NCBI RefSeq assembly: GCF_901447495.1
Contig: NZ_CABDWS010000019.1
Coordinates: 1 to 45,287, forward strand
DNA from: Haloimpatiens lingqiaonensis
Lineage (GTDB): Bacteria; Bacillota; Clostridia; Clostridiales; Clostridiaceae
Length of the DNA: 45,287 nt
Direction of reading: 5' to 3'
Part shown: piece after piece, positions 41,264 through 45,287 of the stretch
How the letters are laid out: each line of letters starts with the position of its first letter
Position numbering within the stretch: position 1 is the stretch's first letter
Notes under the pieces: model-generated
Database searches by the model: none
Seen by the model: only the letters and a program-made list of their open reading frames with translations
What the model was told of the DNA's origin: nothing
Program-made: the position numbers and the translations under genes

Positions 41264-41351
41264 GGGGACGGTTAAGTTTTTTATTGTTACTTTTACTTTT
41301 TTTAGTTATTTTATTACTCTTATTTAAGCTCAAAACTTCTTAACCGTCCCC
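41264..41351. repeat. Inverted pair of GGGGACGGTTAA motifs
   Basis: GGGGACGGTTAA at 41264-41275 and TTAACCGTCCCC at 41340-41351 enclose 64 bp of T-rich sequence. This is a REP-pair-like unit between the glnS terminator and the corrinoid-operon promoter. Confidence 0.85.
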
Positions 41352-41380
41352 TATCTTTTACCTATCTTTTTCCTATCTTT

Positions 41381-41413
41381 TAAAATAAAAAGTGCCGAGA
41401 AAAACTCGACACT
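41381..41413 (-). terminator. Intrinsic terminator of glnS
   Basis: AGTGCCGAG pairs with CTCGACACT (41391-41399 with 41405-41413; one mismatch/wobble). The minus-strand tail is TTTTTATTTT. Confidence 0.85.
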
Positions 41414-41420
41414 CTTATTT

Positions 41421-43079
41421 CTATAGCTTAAATGAACTTTTAAGTGATACTATTCTGTTGAATACTAATTTTTCATCAGTGGTATATTTTGAGTCTACTG
41501 TAAAGAATCCATTTCTAATAAGTTGGAACTTATCTAGTGGCTTGGCATTTTCTACAGCTGTTGGCTCAACAAATCCTTGTAATATTTCTAGTGAGTTTGG
41601 ATTTATTTGCTCTAGGAAATTCTTTCCTTCATTTTCTTCTGCATCATCTAATATTAAAGGCTCAAGCAATCTGAATTCTGCTGGTTTTGCATTTTGAGCA
41701 TCTACCCAGTGAATAGTTGCTTTAACTTTTCTTCCGGTAAAGCCTGAACCAGATTTTGTTTCTGGATCGTAGGTACAGTGCACCTCTACCACTTCACCAT
41801 TTTCATTTTTTATAACATCTGTACATTTAACAAAATATGCACCTTTTAATCTTACTTCGTTTCCAGGGAATAATCTAAAATATTTCTTTACTGGAACTTC
41901 CATGAAATCTTCTTGTTCTATATATAACTCTCTTGAAAATGGTACAAGTCTCTTTCCTTGAGTTTCATCTTTAGCGTTGTTTTCTATTTCTAACATTTCT
42001 GTTTGATCTTCTGGATAATTTGTAATAACTAATTTTAAAGGTCTCATAATAGCCATTGCTGATGGTGCCTTTAATTGTAGATCTTCTCTTATGAAGTATT
42101 CTAACATTTGAGAATCTACTGTTGAATTAGATTTAGATACACCTATTGCTATACAGAAGTTTCTTATAGCTTCTGATGTGTATCCTCTTCTTCTTAAGCC
42201 TGATATAGTAGGCATTCTTGGGTCATCCCATCCATCAACTATTCCTTCATCAACTAATTGCTTTAACTTTCTTTTACTCATAACTGTATTAGTCATGTTT
42301 AGTCTTGCAAATTCAATTTGTCTAGGAATGGATTCCATTTCACATTCTCTTACAACCCAGTCATATAAAGGTCTGTGGTCTTCAAATTCTAAAGTACATA
42401 TGGAGTGAGTTATTCCTTCTATAGCATCTTCTATTGGGTGAGCAAAATCATACATTGGATATATGCACCACTTATCCTTTGTGTTGTGATGTTCTGCATG
42501 GGCAATTCTGTAGATTATAGGATCTCTCATATTTATGTTTGGAGAAGCCATATCTATTTTAGCTCTTAAAACTTTTTCACCATCTTTAAATTCACCTTTT
42601 CTCATTCTTTCAAATAAGTCAAGATTTTCTTCTATAGTTCTATTTCTATAAGGGCTTTCTTTTCCAGGTTCAGTTAAAGTCCCTCTATATTTTCTCATTT
42701 CTTCTGCATTTAAATCACAAACATAAGCTAATCCCTTTTTTATTAAAAGAACTGCTTTTTCATACATTGTGTCAAAATAATTTGATGCAAAAAATATATC
42801 ATCCCAGTTACCACCAAGCCATTTTACATCTTCTTTAATTGATTCAACGTATTCAGTATCTTCTTTAGTAGGGTTTGTATCATCAAATCTTAAATTAAAT
42901 TTTCCATTAAATTCTCTTGCTAATCCTGAATTTAAAACTATTGATTTAGCATGGCCTACATGTAAATAACCATTTGGCTCTGGAGGAAAACGGGTTACTA
43001 TTTTATCATGTTTTCCAGTATTTAAATCTTCAATAATTATATTTCTTATGAAGTTAGATGAATTAATTTCATTAGACAT
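41421..43079 (-). CDS. glnS: Glutaminyl-tRNA synthetase
   Basis: It charges tRNA-Gln directly with glutamine. At 552 aa it matches the size of E. coli GlnRS. Class I signatures: HIGH-type [20 protein letters not shown] near residue 30 and KMSKS-type [14 protein letters not shown] near residue 268. The tRNA-binding features and C-terminal beta-barrels ('[20 protein letters not shown]') are present. SD GAGGAGAGG precedes ATG 43079. Many Firmicutes lack GlnRS and use Glu-tRNA amidotransferase; clostridial GlnRS is thought to derive from horizontal transfer. It lies next to gltX on the same strand, separated by 414 bp with its own spacer and terminator. Confidence 0.97.
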   Translation of the reverse strand: MSNEINSSNFIRNIIIEDLNTGKHDKIVTRFPPEPNGYLHVGHAKSIVLNSGLAREFNGKFNLRFDDTNPTKEDTEYVESIKEDVKWLGGNWDDIFFASNYFDTMYEKAVLLIKKGLAYVCDLNAEEMRKYRGTLTEPGKESPYRNRTIEENLDLFERMRKGEFKDGEKVLRAKIDMASPNINMRDPIIYRIAHAEHHNTKDKWCIYPMYDFAHPIEDAIEGITHSICTLEFEDHRPLYDWVVRECEMESIPRQIEFARLNMTNTVMSKRKLKQLVDEGIVDGWDDPRMPTISGLRRRGYTSEAIRNFCIAIGVSKSNSTVDSQMLEYFIREDLQLKAPSAMAIMRPLKLVITNYPEDQTEMLEIENNAKDETQGKRLVPFSRELYIEQEDFMEVPVKKYFRLFPGNEVRLKGAYFVKCTDVIKNENGEVVEVHCTYDPETKSGSGFTGRKVKATIHWVDAQNAKPAEFRLLEPLILDDAEENEGKNFLEQINPNSLEILQGFVEPTAVENAKPLDKFQLIRNGFFTVDSKYTTDEKLVFNRIVSLKSSFKL

Positions 43080-43493
43080 ATTTTTTCCTCTCCTCTTAAT
43101 TATTTTTACATATAAAATTCTTGTTATTAAATTATGTTCATTACCGCATATATAATGCTTATTGTTAAAGCTAACCTATTCAACTTTCGCAGTTATAAAA
43201 TATAAAATTTGCAGATAAGTAATGGGATTAGCTAAGAATATTCATGGTACTTATTATCAATTTTAATCTAATATATCTAAAAAATAAAGTTATTAACTGA
43301 CCTTTAACAAATAAATTTTAAAATATATATTATTTTTTAATGTAAAATTTTAAATTTAAAATGTAGTTGCATTTACAATGAAAATTAAAATTTCTAAAAA
43401 ATTCCTTAAATTTACATTTTATAAAAACCCCAAAGGAGTTTTTCCTTTATTGTAAATTTTTGATTTTAAATTCTACATTTTAATTATCTATAC
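43080..43493. other. glnS-gltX spacer with the gltX terminator
   Basis: AAAACCCC pairs with GGAGTTTT (43424-43442) to form the minus-strand terminator of gltX, with T5 after it on minus. AACTTTCGCAGTTATAAAAT (43182-43201) repeats 8854-8873. TAAAATTTTAAATTTAAAATG-type AT palindromes lie near 43340-43360. No T-box motif (GGUGGNACCGCG-like) is present. Confidence 0.55.
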
Positions 43494-45155
43494 TTATATT
43501 TCTAAAAATTTCTCAAATCTTTGTTTTACGTTATCTTTACCTAATATACTCATAATAGTATAAAGATCAGGTGTATTGCTTCTATGTGATAAAGCTGCTC
43601 TTACTGCACCTGCAACATCTGAAATCATACCTTTATATTGATCTGGATTTGCTTTATAGTCTTTTCTATTTGCGCAGTATCCTAATTCTAAACCAATTGC
43701 TTTTAAATCTTCAAACCACTCTTCTTGACTAGTAACATTAGTATTGTATTTATTCATGTATACTTTTATTACGTCCTTTGCTGCTTCTAATGTTAATGTC
43801 TTTGGTAATTCAACATCTTTAGCAGTTTCTTTATAGAATAATTCATCAAAGAAATAGAATATTTTTTCTTTTACTTCATCCCACTTAGCATAGTCTTTTC
43901 TTGGTTTTGGGCCTTCTTTATCTATATTAAATATTTCTTTAGACATTTTTTCATTAGCTGTAACCAATCCATACATTTCTGCATCAAATTCTTTTGCCCA
44001 AGCTACATAATTATCATAAACCACATCTGCCTTCATTTTGCAAATAACATTTTTACTTACATCATTTAATTTTACTATATCAAATAAGGCTCCTGATTTA
44101 CTCATTTTGTCTAAGCTTACTGTGAAGTCATGATAATCAGCTGTAGGATTTTCTTCTCTCCACTGTTCAAAAGTTGAATTTATGATATTTAATAAATATT
44201 CTATAACTGAAACTGATGGGTATCCAACTTCTTTATAATAAGAAACTGCAGCTTCTGCATCTTTTCTCTTTGATAATTTTCTCTTTGAACCATTATCATT
44301 TTTCATTATTGTTGGCACATGAGCATATAGTGGTAATTCTAAACCTAATACTTCAAATAATTGAATGTGTATAGGCAATGAAGATAGCCATTCTTCTCCT
44401 CTTATAACATGAGTAGTTCTCATTAAAGCATCATCTACAGCATGTGCAAAATGGTATGTTGGAAGTCCATCACCTTTTATTATAACAATATCTTGGTCAT
44501 TCTCTGGGAATGATATATCCCCTTTTATTAAATCATGAATTTCAACTCTATTTTCTATGTTTCCTGGTGATTTTAATCTTAATATATATTCTTCTCCTGC
44601 TTCTATTTTAGCTATAGCTTCTTCTGCACTTAAATTTCTACACTTAGCATATTCTCCGTAATATCCCGGTGTTATTTTTTCAGCTACCTGCTTTTCTCTT
44701 AAATCTGATAATTCCTCTGGAGTACAGAAGCATGGATAAACTAATCCTTTAGCAATTAAATCCTTTGCAAATGTCTTATATATTTCCGCTCTTTGACTTT
44801 GTCTGTATGGACCATATTCACCCTTAAAAGTTTCTTGTGCTGTCATACCTTCATTAAAATCCATGCCAAAATTGTGCATTGTTTCAATTGTGTCTTCAAT
44901 GGCACCTTGAACTTCTCTCTTTTGATCTGTGTCTTCTATTCTTAAATAGAAAACCCCTTCACTTTGGCTTGCTAGTCTTTCATTTATTAAAGCTGTGAAT
45001 ATTCCTCCAATATGTTGAAAACCTGTTGGTGATGGAGCATATCTAGTAACTTTAGCTCCTTCTTTTAAATTTCTCTTTGGATATTTTTTTATATAATATT
45101 CCGGTGTCTTGTCTACATCGGGGAATATTATATTAGATAATTTTTCTAAACTCAT
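43494..45155 (-). CDS. gltX: Glutamyl-tRNA synthetase
   Basis: Class I synthetase charging tRNA-Glu. HIGH-type motif [20 protein letters not shown] near residue 40-58 and KMSKS-type [14 protein letters not shown] near residue 298; 553 aa. The extended N-terminus ([20 protein letters not shown], about 35 residues before the Rossmann fold) is longer than in B. subtilis-type GltX and defines a clostridial variant. Start ATG 45155 follows GAGGAGG. With glnS next door, this enzyme probably charges only tRNA-Glu (discriminating), which is an inference from context. Confidence 0.95.
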   Translation of the reverse strand: MSLEKLSNIIFPDVDKTPEYYIKKYPKRNLKEGAKVTRYAPSPTGFQHIGGIFTALINERLASQSEGVFYLRIEDTDQKREVQGAIEDTIETMHNFGMDFNEGMTAQETFKGEYGPYRQSQRAEIYKTFAKDLIAKGLVYPCFCTPEELSDLREKQVAEKITPGYYGEYAKCRNLSAEEAIAKIEAGEEYILRLKSPGNIENRVEIHDLIKGDISFPENDQDIVIIKGDGLPTYHFAHAVDDALMRTTHVIRGEEWLSSLPIHIQLFEVLGLELPLYAHVPTIMKNDNGSKRKLSKRKDAEAAVSYYKEVGYPSVSVIEYLLNIINSTFEQWREENPTADYHDFTVSLDKMSKSGALFDIVKLNDVSKNVICKMKADVVYDNYVAWAKEFDAEMYGLVTANEKMSKEIFNIDKEGPKPRKDYAKWDEVKEKIFYFFDELFYKETAKDVELPKTLTLEAAKDVIKVYMNKYNTNVTSQEEWFEDLKAIGLELGYCANRKDYKANPDQYKGMISDVAGAVRAALSHRSNTPDLYTIMSILGKDNVKQRFEKFLEI

Positions 45156-45173
45156 TTTTATTCCTCCTCGTAT

Positions 45174-45214
45174 AATAAGTTTATAGCAGTCATTTAACTG
45201 ACTATAAACTTATT
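45174..45214 (-). promoter_or_regulatory. Leader hairpin immediately upstream of the gltX ribosome binding site
   Basis: A 13-bp perfect stem AATAAGTTTATAG/CTATAAACTTATT (45174-45186 with 45202-45214) extends inward with CAGT/ACTG. It ends 5 nt before the SD GAGGAGG. There is no U-run, so it is probably an mRNA-stability or translation-modulating stem rather than a terminator. Confidence 0.5.
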
Positions 45215-45287
45215 TATTTTTATATTTTAGTATAGATAAGAAAGTATCTATGTTTTTCTGTGGGGATTCTCCCAATTCCATAGTTGC
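45210..45287 (-). CDS. C-terminal end of an upstream gene (partial, unidentified)
   Basis: The last 25 codons before a TAA at 45210-45212 read ATMELGESPQKNIDTFLSIL and five more residues (KYKNK). Composition is natural for protein and the frame is open to the window edge, but 25 codons are too few to identify a family. The stop lies within the gltX leader hairpin, 54 bp before the gltX start, so the two would form an operon if this gene is real. Confidence 0.35.
   Translation of the reverse strand, partial: ATMELGESPQKNIDTFLSILKYKNK

Noticed and set aside
43080-45287. T-box leaders for glnS or gltX
   Set aside because: No conserved T-box core (GGUGGNACCGCG-like) followed by a terminator is present in either leader or upstream of asnB.

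Overview
The window is a low-GC Firmicute chromosome segment, most likely Clostridium sensu stricto near the C. botulinum/C. sporogenes group. The evidence is very high AT content, strong GGAGG-type ribosome binding sites, a trimeric electron-bifurcating [FeFe] hydrogenase, glnS beside gltX, a sporulation-type DUF1657 protein, CWB2 surface proteins and a class B sortase. No rRNA, tRNA, phage or CRISPR was seen. The genus is an inference from gene content.

Layout. 0-8.4 kb: mscL, small hypothetical or membrane proteins, a DUF1657 protein, a candidate type I toxin (2943-3104) that is too short for usual ORF calling, and two consecutive CWB2-type envelope proteins. 8.4-10.4 kb: decay, with the last 29 codons of a response regulator and an asnB pseudogene with two internal deletions. 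10.8-15.6 kb: a GNAT enzyme, a membrane-anchored NlpC/P60-like protein and an OmpR-type two-component pair. 16.1-20.7 kb: a DUF1846 protein, then pbuX and xpt, with pbuX behind a guanine riboswitch. 21.0-27.1 kb: a REP-associated tyrosine transposase (RAYT) bracketed by inverted arrays of a 12-bp motif, then the hydABC operon. 28.4-29.0 kb: a HAD hydrolase. 29.3-41.2 kb: a cobalamin-riboswitch locus. 41.4-45.3 kb: glnS and gltX.

The centrepiece is 29270-41195. A canonical cobalamin riboswitch precedes a sortase-anchored DUF4430 surface protein, a class B sortase, a sortase-anchored protein with a terpenoid-cyclase-like alpha/alpha barrel, a membrane-anchored DUF4430 protein, and a complete ECF transporter (T, fused A-A', S). 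Animal transcobalamin and intrinsic factor consist of an alpha6/alpha6 barrel plus a DUF4430-type beta domain. This locus looks like a split, wall-anchored version of that architecture wired to an ECF importer: a predicted Gram-positive corrinoid capture relay.

The second theme is repeats. I count fifteen copies of GGGGAC(A/G)GTTAA between 21.0 and 41.4 kb, mostly just after gene stop codons and around the RAYT. Four copies of a composite module (7-bp repeat tracts, a CAATAAAAGATTT core, a hairpin) lie between 2.4 and 15.9 kb. A structured element of about 134 bp occurs three times, always upstream of a gene and in the same orientation relative to it. In-frame tandem repeats have also expanded inside three proteins (histidine kinase, EcfA-A' linker, EcfS N-terminus).
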